From Planctomycetota bacterium (GTDB lineage: Bacteria; Planctomycetota; PUPC01; JACPCR01), in assembly GCA_030740295.1 (NCBI GenBank), contig JASLXP010000163.1, forward strand, positions 1 to 45,722: a DNA stretch of 45,722 bases, in the 5' to 3' direction. The notes under the pieces are model-generated. The model saw only the letters and a program-made list of their open reading frames with translations, was not told where the DNA came from and searched no databases. The position numbers and the translations under genes are program-made. Every line of letters starts with the position of its first letter. Positions within the stretch are counted from its first letter, which is position 1. Below are positions 35,406-45,400 of this stretch, one piece after another.

Positions 35406-36975
35406 AGATCGAGCATACGTTGTCGGGCCTGGCGGCCTGAGCATCATCGACATCTCGAAACTCCCCGATGCGCGTCTGCTTGGGCGGCTTGTCAGCCGGG
35501 GCAAAGCCGTCGCAACCATCGTTGAGCCGGAATTCCCGTCAGATGTTCCGGAGACGGCCCAGCCGGCCCCAGAGGATTCCGAAGTGGATGCTCCGAAGCC
35601 ACCAGCAGGGAACGTCCTCGACGATGGGCCCCTCGGCGTGGCCATCCCCCGGCCGGGTCTCGCCTGTCTCATCTCGCCAACTGGCTTTACGACGGTAGAT
35701 GTGACTTCGCCGGACCGTCCCAGGGTCGTGGGCCGCCAGAAGATGCGCGGCAATCCTTACAACATGTTCATGGGCCTGGCCACGGAAGGACGTTATGCAT
35801 ACGCAGGTCAAGGCACAGGCGGTCTTCGAGTGATCGACATTCAAGACCCCGCGCTGCCGCGTCTGGTCACGACCTGGTACCCGCACCAGGAAGATTCAAG
35901 AATTCGGAAGCAGGCATGCATGATCAATACGGTGGCTCGTGACGGCAACGAGCTCTACGTTTCCGACAAGCTATGGGGCATATGGGTGTTGGACATTCAG
36001 AAGCCCGACCGCCCACGACTCGTTGGCAGGTATCCGACCTCCGGGGAAGTTCGGGAACTGCAGGTCGAGGCCGGCCGGGCGTACATCAGTTCTTTCAATG
36101 GTGGCCTCTGGATAGCCGATGTATCGCGTCCGTCTTCCCCCGTTGCGCTGGGCCAGTTCTACGATGGAAGTTACTGGCACCAGGTTCCGCTGTTACACAG
36201 ACGAGAGATGGCTATACGATCCGGTGTCTGGGACCTCAGCAAGGCTCCGAAGTTCACAAAGCTGGGGCCGGCGCCCGCCGGGCTCGCGGGACACGGCACA
36301 ATACTGAACGGCCGCGCCTACACCACGGGCTCATCCTTCCGAATCCATGACGTCAGCAAAGGCATGCGGAGCGCCACTCTTCTCGGCGAGCTGAAAGTGC
36401 CCTGCTCGGATGTTGCCTTGTCCGTGGCCCATCCCTTCGACAATCCGGACAGAATTCTCGCCCTTCTTGCCGTGGACAAGGTTGGAGTTGTCATTGTTGA
36501 TGTATCTGTCCCGACAGCGCCCCGCGAGCTCTCACGCATACCAGAAATCATCAATGGACACGCTCCGCAAATCGTCGTGCAGGGCGGCTTCGCTTACGCT
36601 GCGAGTTTCAGCGGAGGTCTATGGATTATCGACATCCGTGATCCTGAGAACCCCGAAGTGGTGTCCGGCCCAATCTGCTGCGGCGGAGACATCGAGGTCC
36701 ATGGCCGCTACGCGTTTCTGAGCTGGTATGACCGCGGCGTGCTCGTCCTTGATGTGAATGATCCGGCACACCCAGTCGTCCTGGAGCTCATACGAGGCGA
36801 CTACAACTACCAGTTTCACTGCGACTTTGCCGAAGGCTACCTGTTCCGAGGCGAGCTCGGTGCACTTGAAGTGTGGGAAGTGCCCCGAAGCATCGAGGGC
36901 CCGAAGGGCAGACTGTCTATCGAGGCAAAATTCAGGGGACAGCGTCAGGAGATCAGAGCCAGACCAGTCTGGTGA
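35071..36975 (+). CDS. LVIVD-propeller gene, C-terminal fragment
   Basis: An open frame begins at a TTG at 35071, but propeller-like sense begins at about 35150 with LYLLDIRDPSRPWRY. It then carries many LVIVD-type blades (GGLRVIDIQDPALPRLV, GIWVLDIQKPDRPRLVG, GGLWIIDIRDPENPEVV, GVLVLDVNDPAHPVVLE). These form a secreted beta-propeller of unknown role, often found in surface proteins. It has no start signal of its own and is probably expressed only if the gene is intact in the organism. Confidence 0.7.
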   Translation: MRRKAPPFWFTSEGRSRRLRTSAQSTATSDRPPGYLYLLDIRDPSRPWRYARTLAEVPCVQLDLRGDYLLSVGGDFAVIDVSKCSAEKGGKAVPKVASKITGLGAANLVLHEDRAYVVGPGGLSIIDISKLPDARLLGRLVSRGKAVATIVEPEFPSDVPETAQPAPEDSEVDAPKPPAGNVLDDGPLGVAIPRPGLACLISPTGFTTVDVTSPDRPRVVGRQKMRGNPYNMFMGLATEGRYAYAGQGTGGLRVIDIQDPALPRLVTTWYPHQEDSRIRKQACMINTVARDGNELYVSDKLWGIWVLDIQKPDRPRLVGRYPTSGEVRELQVEAGRAYISSFNGGLWIADVSRPSSPVALGQFYDGSYWHQVPLLHRREMAIRSGVWDLSKAPKFTKLGPAPAGLAGHGTILNGRAYTTGSSFRIHDVSKGMRSATLLGELKVPCSDVALSVAHPFDNPDRILALLAVDKVGVVIVDVSVPTAPRELSRIPEIINGHAPQIVVQGGFAYAASFSGGLWIIDIRDPENPEVVSGPICCGGDIEVHGRYAFLSWYDRGVLVLDVNDPAHPVVLELIRGDYNYQFHCDFAEGYLFRGELGALEVWEVPRSIEGPKGRLSIEAKFRGQRQEIRARPVW

Positions 36976-37039
36976 TCCCCCACTGTCGGCTCTTTCGCCC
37001 ACCCAACGGCCCTGGGCACTTACGGTTCTGGATGACAGT

Positions 37040-37252
37040 TTTCAGGGGCGAAGCCCCGGGCAGTTTGCCTAGCCCAGCCCAACGGGCTGGGATTTCGGGC
37101 AGCTCATCCTTAGGGGCAACGCCCCGGTCATTTGCGCCAATAAATGGCCTCCTCATAACTGGCCGGGGCGTTGCCCCTTTTTAGATCTTTGAACCATTCA
37201 CCCAGCCCGTTGGGCTGGGCTAGGCAAACAGCCCAGGGCTTCGCCCCTGAAA
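37040..37252. repeat. 213-bp nested inverted-repeat element
   Basis: Outer arms of 52 nt (37040-37091 and 37201-37252) are inverted copies with two mismatches. Each arm also contains small palindromes, GGGGCGAAGCCCC and CCCAGCCCAACGGGCTGGG. Within the 109-bp centre lies a second inverted pair of 16 nt (AGGGGCAACGCCCCGG, about 37112-37127, and its inverse at about 37162-37178). No transposase is present. The structure could be a MITE-like or REP-like element, or a strong two-way transcription stop. Confidence 0.85.
37164..37182 (+). terminator. Possible intrinsic terminator inside the palindrome
   Basis: CGGGGC-GTT-GCCCC followed by TTTTT is a compact GC-rich hairpin with a T-run. It is about 190 bp after the propeller gene's stop, so transcripts ending here would carry a long 3' tail. 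Confidence 0.4.
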
Positions 37253-37409
37253 TCCGTCAAAACTACTCCGTCTTGGAGTAGTTACAGCGGCCGATCCTGG
37301 GCGCAACGATGACTTCCCAGAACCCGGCCAAATAAAGCCGTTACACCAACCCCGTTTCCGACAGACCTGAATGGACGGACATACCTTGTTTCTGACTGAG
37401 ACCTGCGGG

Positions 37410-40280
37410 CTATTCCAGAGTCGGCTTCACGACTTCGCCTCTGAGTTGTGCTTCGCCGCCTGCCTTTTCGTAGACGCCATAAAAGATTGATGCTGAGTCC
37501 AGCCAGAGGGCGATCCGGTGGAGGTCTTCCGGGGGGAGTTTCACGTCGTGATGGCCTTTTGTCAGCATCTGGTAGAGCTTCGAGGCGCGGGCGCCGAATC
37601 GGCCGGGCGTGGTGCGATGCCGATCACCGTATCGCCAGAAGCCATACTTGGGCGCGAGGCTGAAATAGGATGCGTAAAACTTCTGTCGTCCCCTGGCGAT
37701 CACACCACTGTCGAGCCTGGGTGCCTTCTTGGGGGTCTTTTCGTGGCACTTCACACAGTGCCTGTCCAGCACGGGCTGCACCAGACGGGGATAGCTGAAC
37801 GGCTTTGTGCCGTCCACATCAGGCTTGAGGGTGGACGGTTCTCGGAGGAAGGCGAGGGGGGGCGACAGTGCCGCGGGCGCGCTGTGTCTGGGTTCGTGGC
37901 ATCCCTGGCAGACGAGCCGTTCGCCCGGCTGGAGGTATGTTGAGGACCGCATCGATTGGACGGCCAGCCCGTCTTCGTCAAGCGCCTGCAGGAACAGCTC
38001 GCGCATCGCGGGCACCGTAAAGTGGGCGCTGCCGTCTTCCTCGACTGGGACAGTGCCGAGCACGTGGCGCGCCAGGATGACCGAATCGGCACCCTCGGCA
38101 CCAGGCAGACGCAGGCCGACCTCGTGGGGTGGTGCGCCCGATGGCACCGACATGGGAATGATCTGGTAAACACGCAGGGCCTTGATCGCGGTCTCCTCCG
38201 GCCAGGGCTTCCGGCTGTCGTACACGTTCAGTACGGCCAGCGTCGCATCGGTGGGCTTGTCCGGCGCGAGCCGCTGCGAGGCTGACGGCACCAACGGGGG
38301 CGTCGGGCGCGGGCGGAGTGGGATGGGACTGAGACATGCAATCGCCGGGTCACGGTGGATTAGCTCACGGTTTCCAAAAGCGTCCATGAGATAGATGCCA
38401 TAGTTGCCGCGGCCGCGCCGGCGTGCTCCTCGGCGCATGGACCCGTCGTATACGCACAGGTAGTAATCCTCGCTGAGCGGCCAGGCCATGCCGTAAACCT
38501 GTGAGCCGCCCTGGGTTTCAGGGAAACCCACCTCCGGCGTCAACCGCTTGACCGGCCCCATGGCATCGTCGTCCACCACGCTCGGATCGAACATGACCAA
38601 CGAGCCAAACGCCTGCCCGTGATGGGGCGCGGCGGTGGCCACGAACCGGCGTGAGCCCGGAATGGCACGGATGTCCAACTCCATGTCGGGGCGTTTTTCG
38701 CGGGGGGAGAAGTTCCCGTGTACCGCCCGGGCATCGCGACCATCGGGAGTCGTGATCCAGGGGAGATGGGCCACACAGCCGTGGCGGTCAACGTAATCCC
38801 ACCGGGTATAAATGATCATCCCATCGTTGGTAACGCTGGGGTTCCATTCGTTCGTCTCGTGTGGGCTGAGGCACAGGATGTCGCTGCCATCAGGATTCAT
38901 GTCGTAGAGGGTATAGGTCGGACAAACGCGGCCACACCGCAGGTAACCGCCGCGGCGCTCGGAGATGAAGGTGACCCGACCGTTGGGAAGCCAGCACGGA
39001 TCAAAATCGTTAAACGTGCCATCGGTCAGTTGCGCGAGGCCCGAACCATCTACATTCACTTTGAAGATGTGGTAACACCGCTGGTCGTGCCAATGGCCGC
39101 GGCTCGGGTCCGTATGATGGCGGTGTCTGCGGTCGCCCTGGCATTCGACGTATCCGAACAGGATGGTCTTACCGTCGAAGGACAAATCGGGCGAGAGGAA
39201 CGATCCCCCCTCGAGACTTTTGCCTTTCAGCCGCCCACTTTCGACGATCGAATCGGCCAGGATGTCACGCACTTTGGGCTCCGAGCTGAACGGATCGGAC
39301 AGCACATAAATGCCTCCGCCAGGGCGGGCATTGATGCCGTAGTACTGGTCGCACATGTGGTTATAAGTTGCCCGGTGACGCTTGATGAACAGCAGCTTGT
39401 CAAAATCCAGAAGTGGATTCGAGAAGGCGATCCTGCGGCGGATGAGGCACGCCCGCTCGAAGAGCTTGTAGCGAGCATCACTGCTGTCGACGGGCACATC
39501 GTCCGCCTCCGCCTGAAGGCCATTGAGCTCCTTCTCCATGGCCGCGAGGTCTGGCGAGTCCGGCCTTTGTTTCAGGTCTGCGAGCAGCGCGGCCGTCCGG
39601 CGCATGACCACATCCACCGGGTCGAGGTCGGAATCGAGGAGCAGCGCCTCTGGGCGAAGGGTCTGTTGGGCAACCCTGGCAAAGTGCCGCCTATTTCGGA
39701 GGTCCTGCCAAAGAGCCCGGTACTGTTCACCCAGTTCGCTTGCCGGCGCATCAGCCGATCCAACGGACAGTGATTGGGGTACGGACTGGAATCTGACGCC
39801 TTTGCACAGAAGCTTGAGCTCGGCCACCGAAGTCCACGGCGTGCCCCTGACTTCCGACAAACCCCGCAGACGCACATAGCGCCCCTTCGCGGCTGTGGGG
39901 AACGTGATCACGTTCTCCGCACTCCGCTGGGAGAACCTGCCTTTGGAGACGGGCTTACCAAGGTCTTTTTTGTTGTCGCTGACGTATAACTCGTAGTCTT
40001 TGATGGTACCGTTTCCACCTCCCGGACGGGGCAGGTAGCTGAAGCCGCTCAGCTCGTAGCTCGCACCGAGGTCCACGGTCATGTGGTGCGGATGCGAGGT
40101 CTCGCCCTGGCCCCAGTAGGTGTGCCACATGGACCGTGGATTGCCGTCCATGGCCCTGAATCCCTCGTACCCGTCCGTCTCGCTGTCCGCGCTGACTTTT
40201 ACCTTGACGACCTTCAATTCCCCGAGTGCCGGTTCACACGTGAGCATGCCTACGAGGATTGCTAATGCTGGTGCTTTCAT
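37410..40280 (-). CDS. Secreted di-heme HZS-alpha-like cytochrome with F5/8 type C domain
   Basis: The 956-residue protein has a signal peptide (MKAPALAILVGMLTCEPALG). Residues 25-160 are a discoidin/F5/8 type C carbohydrate-binding-like domain (AMDGNPRSMWHTYWGQGE, GRYVRLRGLSEVRG). A propeller follows (about 280-620), then the hydrazine-synthase-alpha-like region and two heme c motifs, CQGCH (791-795) and CVKCH (842-846), 51 residues apart as in the larger paralogue (50). Segments such as GTVPVEEDGSAHF, VQPVLDRHC and LTKGHHDVKL match that paralogue closely. It lacks the SUMF1-like end. Hydrazine synthase beta/gamma genes are absent, so this is not evidence for anammox. Probably a periplasmic redox protein of unknown substrate. 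Confidence 0.88.
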   Translation of the reverse strand: MKAPALAILVGMLTCEPALGELKVVKVKVSADSETDGYEGFRAMDGNPRSMWHTYWGQGETSHPHHMTVDLGASYELSGFSYLPRPGGGNGTIKDYELYVSDNKKDLGKPVSKGRFSQRSAENVITFPTAAKGRYVRLRGLSEVRGTPWTSVAELKLLCKGVRFQSVPQSLSVGSADAPASELGEQYRALWQDLRNRRHFARVAQQTLRPEALLLDSDLDPVDVVMRRTAALLADLKQRPDSPDLAAMEKELNGLQAEADDVPVDSSDARYKLFERACLIRRRIAFSNPLLDFDKLLFIKRHRATYNHMCDQYYGINARPGGGIYVLSDPFSSEPKVRDILADSIVESGRLKGKSLEGGSFLSPDLSFDGKTILFGYVECQGDRRHRHHTDPSRGHWHDQRCYHIFKVNVDGSGLAQLTDGTFNDFDPCWLPNGRVTFISERRGGYLRCGRVCPTYTLYDMNPDGSDILCLSPHETNEWNPSVTNDGMIIYTRWDYVDRHGCVAHLPWITTPDGRDARAVHGNFSPREKRPDMELDIRAIPGSRRFVATAAPHHGQAFGSLVMFDPSVVDDDAMGPVKRLTPEVGFPETQGGSQVYGMAWPLSEDYYLCVYDGSMRRGARRRGRGNYGIYLMDAFGNRELIHRDPAIACLSPIPLRPRPTPPLVPSASQRLAPDKPTDATLAVLNVYDSRKPWPEETAIKALRVYQIIPMSVPSGAPPHEVGLRLPGAEGADSVILARHVLGTVPVEEDGSAHFTVPAMRELFLQALDEDGLAVQSMRSSTYLQPGERLVCQGCHEPRHSAPAALSPPLAFLREPSTLKPDVDGTKPFSYPRLVQPVLDRHCVKCHEKTPKKAPRLDSGVIARGRQKFYASYFSLAPKYGFWRYGDRHRTTPGRFGARASKLYQMLTKGHHDVKLPPEDLHRIALWLDSASIFYGVYEKAGGEAQLRGEVVKPTLE

Positions 40281-40404
40281 TGAGATTCTCAGTTGGTGTT
40301 GTTCTCCGGCATTTCTCTCGCAGCCCGGTGAGGTATTCTACAGAACCGAAGCCCGATGTCCTGATCTGAAATTCGCGCCACGGCGAACGGCCAATCCGCA
40401 GCGC

Positions 40405-41880
40405 CTACTTTGCCCGAACGTCATACGCAGTGAGCGTCTGTTGATCGCGGATGTAAAACCGGCCGCCAGTAACGACTGGATGGGCCCAGCTTGGGAATCC
40501 TCTATTTGGGATGCTGAAGCGGCCGTGCTCCTTGTAGCCCAGATGCGTCGCCTCTGCGAGAGCGACCTGCTGGCGTTCGCCAAGGAGGTAGAGCATTCCG
40601 TCTGCGACAACGAGCGAGCCTTTGCTGACGCTCCGATCACTCCAGGCGATCTTGCCGGTCATGAATTCCATGCAGATCAGGCCACCACTGCCGAATCCGT
40701 ACATGCAATCTCCGACCTTGACGATGCCGCCATGATGGTTTGCCATTCGCTTTTCAAAGTAAACCTGCTCGGCCTTCTGCTTACCATCAGCCGCGCTGAT
40801 CCTGGCGAGGCCACCGCCGGTACCGTAAGAACTGGATACAAATACGTGGTCGTTGTGGACGATTGGCGTGGTCACGTTCGCGGTGCCGTTGTTGGCGCCG
40901 CTGTACTTCCACAACAGGCGGCCCTTGTCCGCGGTCACCGCGAAGCAACTCTGTCTGGCAAGCTGGACGATCTGCCGGATGCCGCCGATGTCCGCGGCGA
41001 CGGGCGAGGAGTAGTGCGCTGGCTGTTTCTCTTCATCGGACTGCCAGACGAGCTTGCCGGTATTCTTGTCCAGAGCGGCAAGCGTTCCCTTGGATCCGCC
41101 GGGGGTGATAATCACCAGGTCGCCTTCCACCAGCGGAGATTCACTAAAACCCCAGCCAGGCACCCGTCCCCCAAGGTCGGCAAGTGTGACTTGCCAGATG
41201 ACTTTGCCGGTGGCTGCTTCCAGGCACGTGATGTCTCCGGTGCCACCCTCTGTGTAGACACGGTCGCCGTCGATGCTGGGCGTGCCTCTGGGGCCGTCAC
41301 CGCGACCGTTTCGATAGCCGCCATAGAGGCCCTTCAGATCTTCCGGGCTGATAGAGCCATCCCGTCCTGGCAGCCTGGTTGCGTAGTGATTCTCCAATTC
41401 AGCCTGAGAAATCTTCCCGTCTCTTCCTGGCTCACGCCTCTCCAGGTATCGTGAGATCTCCTGGGCGGTGACCTGACCGTCACCTTTGCCGGTGGCTTTG
41501 TCCCTGACATCCATGCCCCGGTAAGATCGCCTCAGCAACGTGTATCGCACCTCCTCTGCGGAAAGTGTCCCGTCGCCGTTTTTATCCAAGCTTTCGATGT
41601 AAGCATCCGCCCTGGATTTTGCGATGGCGCCGGCATCCGCATCCGGATCCTTCGAATCGATGCGGCCGAGCTCGCTTCCGAACCTGTGGGCCTCAGATGC
41701 GCTCAGAAAGCCGTCATTGTTCTTGTCAAGTTTCGGGAAAATCCACTTCGCACGAGCGGCGGCGATGCCCCGGGGGTCGCCCTTGCCGGGCTTGTCGGAA
41801 CGGTTGAAGGTCCAGCCAAAGGCGTTGAGGGCCTCGGCCTCGTCAAGCTTGCCGTCACCGTTCTTGTCGTGCCGCTTCAT
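40405..41880 (-). CDS. PQQ-like propeller with EF-hands, main fragment of a frameshifted gene
   Basis: This 491-residue frame begins at an ATG that is probably internal. The first 190 residues carry EF-hand loops: DKNGDGKLDEAE (5-16), DKNNDGFLSASE (52-63), DKNGDGTLSAEE (99-110), a longer one near 127-141, and two short degenerate ones (GRDGKISQAE, GRDGSISPED). Residues 195-491 are PQQ-type propeller blades (CLEAATGKVIWQV, LAALDKNTGKLVWQS). In frame upstream of the ATG, sense continues as SIERQVTGRVASE, showing that the true gene extends into the neighbouring frame, which carries the signal peptide and first blade. A single frameshift near 41925 separates them. Calcium binding is likely. Confidence 0.8.
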   Translation of the reverse strand: MKRHDKNGDGKLDEAEALNAFGWTFNRSDKPGKGDPRGIAAARAKWIFPKLDKNNDGFLSASEAHRFGSELGRIDSKDPDADAGAIAKSRADAYIESLDKNGDGTLSAEEVRYTLLRRSYRGMDVRDKATGKGDGQVTAQEISRYLERREPGRDGKISQAELENHYATRLPGRDGSISPEDLKGLYGGYRNGRGDGPRGTPSIDGDRVYTEGGTGDITCLEAATGKVIWQVTLADLGGRVPGWGFSESPLVEGDLVIITPGGSKGTLAALDKNTGKLVWQSDEEKQPAHYSSPVAADIGGIRQIVQLARQSCFAVTADKGRLLWKYSGANNGTANVTTPIVHNDHVFVSSSYGTGGGLARISAADGKQKAEQVYFEKRMANHHGGIVKVGDCMYGFGSGGLICMEFMTGKIAWSDRSVSKGSLVVADGMLYLLGERQQVALAEATHLGYKEHGRFSIPNRGFPSWAHPVVTGGRFYIRDQQTLTAYDVRAK

Positions 41881-42242
41881 CTCGCTTGCGACGCGGCCTG
41901 TAACCTGGCGCTCGATGGAGCGACGGCCCAGAGGACGCTGCCATCGGATTCCTTCAAAGCTATCACGTGCTCGACGCCGTTCAGATCACCCATGGTGAAG
42001 ATGCGACCTTCGCTGACCGAAATGGACGAATATCCGACGCCGACCGTATCGATCTGCCAGGTGGCTTTCGGGCCCTCTTTCGGCCATTCATTAAGAAGAC
42101 CTTTATCCAGTGAGATGCCATCCCCGTTCGGGCCGCGCCACATCGGCCAATTGCCGCTCTGTGCCGGAGCGTTGCCAATGAGATGCGTCACCAGGAGCAG
42201 GGCCATCGGAGCGATACAGAGTGAATTTCGGTGTGATGTCAT
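41877..42242 (-). CDS. PQQ-like propeller, N-terminal fragment of the frameshifted gene
   Basis: The start ATG at 42242 is preceded by GAGGGTAACCTGATC and gives a 121-residue product with a signal peptide (MALLLVTHLIGNAPAQ) and the opening typical of exported PQQ propellers (WPMWRGPNGDGIS, YSSISVSEGRIFTMGD, GSVLWAVA). After VLWAVA the frame becomes improbable (PSSARLQAASQAR, then stop), while the expected sequence is in the frame that becomes the EF-hand fragment. The two together would form an exported protein of about 610 residues. Confidence 0.75.
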   Translation of the reverse strand: MTSHRNSLCIAPMALLLVTHLIGNAPAQSGNWPMWRGPNGDGISLDKGLLNEWPKEGPKATWQIDTVGVGYSSISVSEGRIFTMGDLNGVEHVIALKESDGSVLWAVAPSSARLQAASQAR

Positions 42243-42486
42243 GATCAGGTTACCCTCGAGATGGTGATTGAGCGCGATGAACTCGCCGACCGGTGTCCGA
42301 TTAATCGGTGGTCTGTGCTGAAACTGCCCCGGCACATCTTTAACGACTTCCTCTGAACATTCCACTGGCAGGCCGAGGGAACCTCAACGGAAGTTCGTTG
42401 CGTGTTGATGGGCCGAATCGCAGAGCCTCGCGTTCGGATGCTTCCGTACTGCAGCCAGGATGCTCAGCTCGATCGGAACGGTCTCG
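42243..42486. other. Spacer between two propeller genes
   Basis: A 244-bp spacer between same-strand genes. I see no repeat, hairpin or convincing promoter in it. Confidence 0.3.
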
Positions 42487-45400
42487 CTATTCCTTTCCAA
42501 TGCAGTAAAGGTTGTATTCTCCGCGGAGGTACATTCGGGGGCCTTCGAAGACCGGCGGGCTGTAACCGGTTTCTTCCTGGGGGCGAATGGGCCAGGGGCG
42601 GTCGATTTGCCGTTCGATGCGGTTGACCGCGACTTTCTTAAAGACCGGGCCGGGCTCGAAGACGACGGTGTTGCCCTGGTTGTCTGAGACGAAGAGTTGC
42701 TTGCCTCCGAGGGTGATGCTCGCGGCTACGCCGACTGCGTTGTAGTGCGCCATCATGTTGAAGTCGCTGCTGAGGTCGACGCGGTAAAGGAGCTTTCTCG
42801 TCTTCAGGTCCGCGGCGTAGAGCGTGCCGAATACGTCCTGGTTGTAGTAGATGCCTTCGTGGACGAGCGGCGAGCCGCAGGTCCATCTGTCCACCCACTT
42901 GCCGTCTTTGTTGCGGGGATTCGCCAGGCCGCCGATGGCGCGGCCCTGGCACGACCAGGTGTCGCCTGTCGCCTTGCTGAAATCGTTTACGTGCAGGTTG
43001 CCCACGCCCAGCCATGGCTGGTAAACCACGTTGCCCAGACACAGCGGCGGCGCCCAGCCGGAATCACCTTTCCGCTTTTGAGGGTTGTCGAAGATCACCT
43101 TTCCGTCGGAAGCCCGGACGATATCGCCTTTCTGGCTGATGATGACACCCACGCCGTTGATCCGTGCAGGGATGAGCGCCGCCACTCCCTTGTCCACCGC
43201 CGGCTGCGTCCACGCCACCTCACCGGTAGCCGCATCCAGAGCGACCATGTTCATGCCGCCGGCGAAGAGGACGAACTTGTCGTCGATAAGCGCCGGTGAG
43301 GAAGAGTAAAACAGCATGCCGGTATTCGCCCGCCGTATCCAGCGGGTGTTGCCGTCGAGGTCGAAGCAGGCGGCTACGCCGTTGCCGCAATAGGCGTAGA
43401 TGTATTTACCGTCGCTGCACGGCGAAGGTGTGGTCCAGCCGACGATGCGGAAGTGCCCAGCCATGTGCCCGTCCCACTTGAGTGCGTACTTCTCCTTGTC
43501 GATGGCAACGAGAGCGGCATCAATTTTCTTGCGAAGGTCCAGCCGCTCCTTGAGTCCTTTCGCCTCTGCCAGTTCGGCAACCAGTGGCTCGACCTTCTCT
43601 TTGAAAGCCGGGCTGGCGTCGCGCACGTCCTGCGGGATCGTCTGGTAGCGGCCGAGGAAGCGGGTCCAGAGTTGTTCGCCAGTCCTCTTGTCCAGGCAGA
43701 GAATCTGTTCCGGCTCGGCCATGACGAAAATCCTGTCCCCGACGAGGAGCGGTGTGGCGTTCGAGCGGTCTGGTAACGGCGCGGACCAGAGGATGTTCTC
43801 TTCTTCGTATGGGGCATCCGGCACGTCGACGATGCGGACGTTGAACTTGTAGGTGCCCCAGTTGTGCCGCGGTGGACTCAACTTTAACAGCACACGGTTC
43901 CAGCCTTCGCGCAGTTTCAGACGAGCCCTCGGTGATGGAACGACACCGTACCGCAGCGTCCGGAACTTGCTGAGCACCGTGTACCAGTTCATCCGGAACT
44001 GCGTCTTCTCCTCTTTGTAAATGTCTTCACCGTTGAGCCAGATTCTCAAACCGACGGAATGATCGATAATGGCCTCGACTTCGCCTTCCCGTTGGGAATG
44101 CAGCCAGGTATGGGCGTAGACGAGGTGATCCGCCTTGAAGCCGCCGAGGACCTTTTCCGGCTCAACGAATCGCAGCTTGGTCGATCCGGCGACGCTGCTC
44201 CGGTCGGCCGGTGGAAGCACCTCATCGGGAACAGCGAATTTCGTCCAGGCCAGCTCACCGACCTTATCACCGTCGGTGGGCTGGACGTTGGCCTCGCCAG
44301 GCAGCGCGGGCGTATCGAGTCCTTTCGGCGCGGGAAACGGTCCGATGACGAGCCACTCTTTGGGGTAGTGGTCACGGACTTGTCTGGCTTCGCCGGGAGC
44401 GTCACCTGCAGGCTTCGAGGCGCTGATCTTCAGGTGGCCCGCGATGCCTTTGGATGCGCGTCCCCACTCGATGACCGGTGTGGCATCGGGATAGAGGCCG
44501 GTGGTGTTGCCCCGCCAGCCGGTGAAGGCATCTTTACTCTCTATCCCAACGCAGTAGAGGTATTCATCACCGCGGATGTAGAGCCGGTTTCCGTCGCAGG
44601 CGGGTGAAGCGGGGAATCCTTCCGGCTTTTCGTAATACTTGCCGGGATTGGTGACATTCTCGATCCTGTTCCGGGACAACTCGACGTATCCTCTGCCCGG
44701 CTTGAAGGCCACCATGGTGCCGCTCATGCCAAGGGCAATGATGGCGTCACCGGCAAGGATGGGGCTGGCGTAGGCCGTGCCCATTGTGTGGACTCTGGTG
44801 CGGGCCTCGAAACCCAGAGACAAGTCCTTCCGGTAGACCAAGTCCTGCGTTTGCGCATCGACCACTCGCAAATTTCCCATGCAGTCGATGATGTAGAGCA
44901 GACCGTCATGGTAGAGGGGCGAGGCGGCGACGAAACTTCTCGTATAGGCGCTGATACTGCCAAAGATGTTGAATTTCCCTTCGTCGGTGAGAGCGAACTG
45001 GTCGGCCGTCGGAGGAATTCTCGCCTTGTGCAGGACGCCTGCTGAAGTGATGTCGAACAGATAGCCGCCCCCGACCACTGGCGTCGGAATCGAAGCTTTC
45101 TCCTTCCAGCGGCTGTTTTCCCAGACTGTCTTCCCATCTGAAGGGCGCAAGACCATTCCGTGGGTGTAAAGGAGATTCTGCTCACCCACGCGAATTGCCA
45201 GGGGTGTATTATGGAAATGGTCTCCGTAGAGCCGATCGTCCTTCGCGCCCTCAACGCGCCAGGCAACCTTGCCGGTCTCCATCTCAAGAGCGATGATCTT
45301 TTTCATGTAGACGATCATCTTTCCATCGACGAGGACCGGCGAGGATGTGTAACCGTGATGCTTGATCATGTTCGTTTCGAGGTGAATCCATTTCCGGTTG

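Larger units (their letters stand above)
36976..37409. other. 434-bp gene-free spacer dominated by a nested inverted repeat
   Basis: No credible gene is present. The spacer separates two convergent genes and holds the palindromic element at 37040-37252. The flanks 37253-37409 show a short GGAGTAGTT-type inverted motif and nothing else recognisable. Confidence 0.7.

Noticed and set aside
38718..39773. A 351-codon plus-strand open frame
   Set aside because: Antisense shadow of the di-heme cytochrome gene with no recognisable motif.
26642..40280. Anammox hydrazine synthase
   Set aside because: Only the alpha-like module is present; no beta/gamma subunits or hydrazine dehydrogenase, and the accessory domains differ.
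40120..41454. A 444-codon open frame on the plus strand across two minus-strand genes
   Set aside because: It overlaps well-supported propeller and cytochrome genes, has no domain and reads like the antisense of GC-rich codons.
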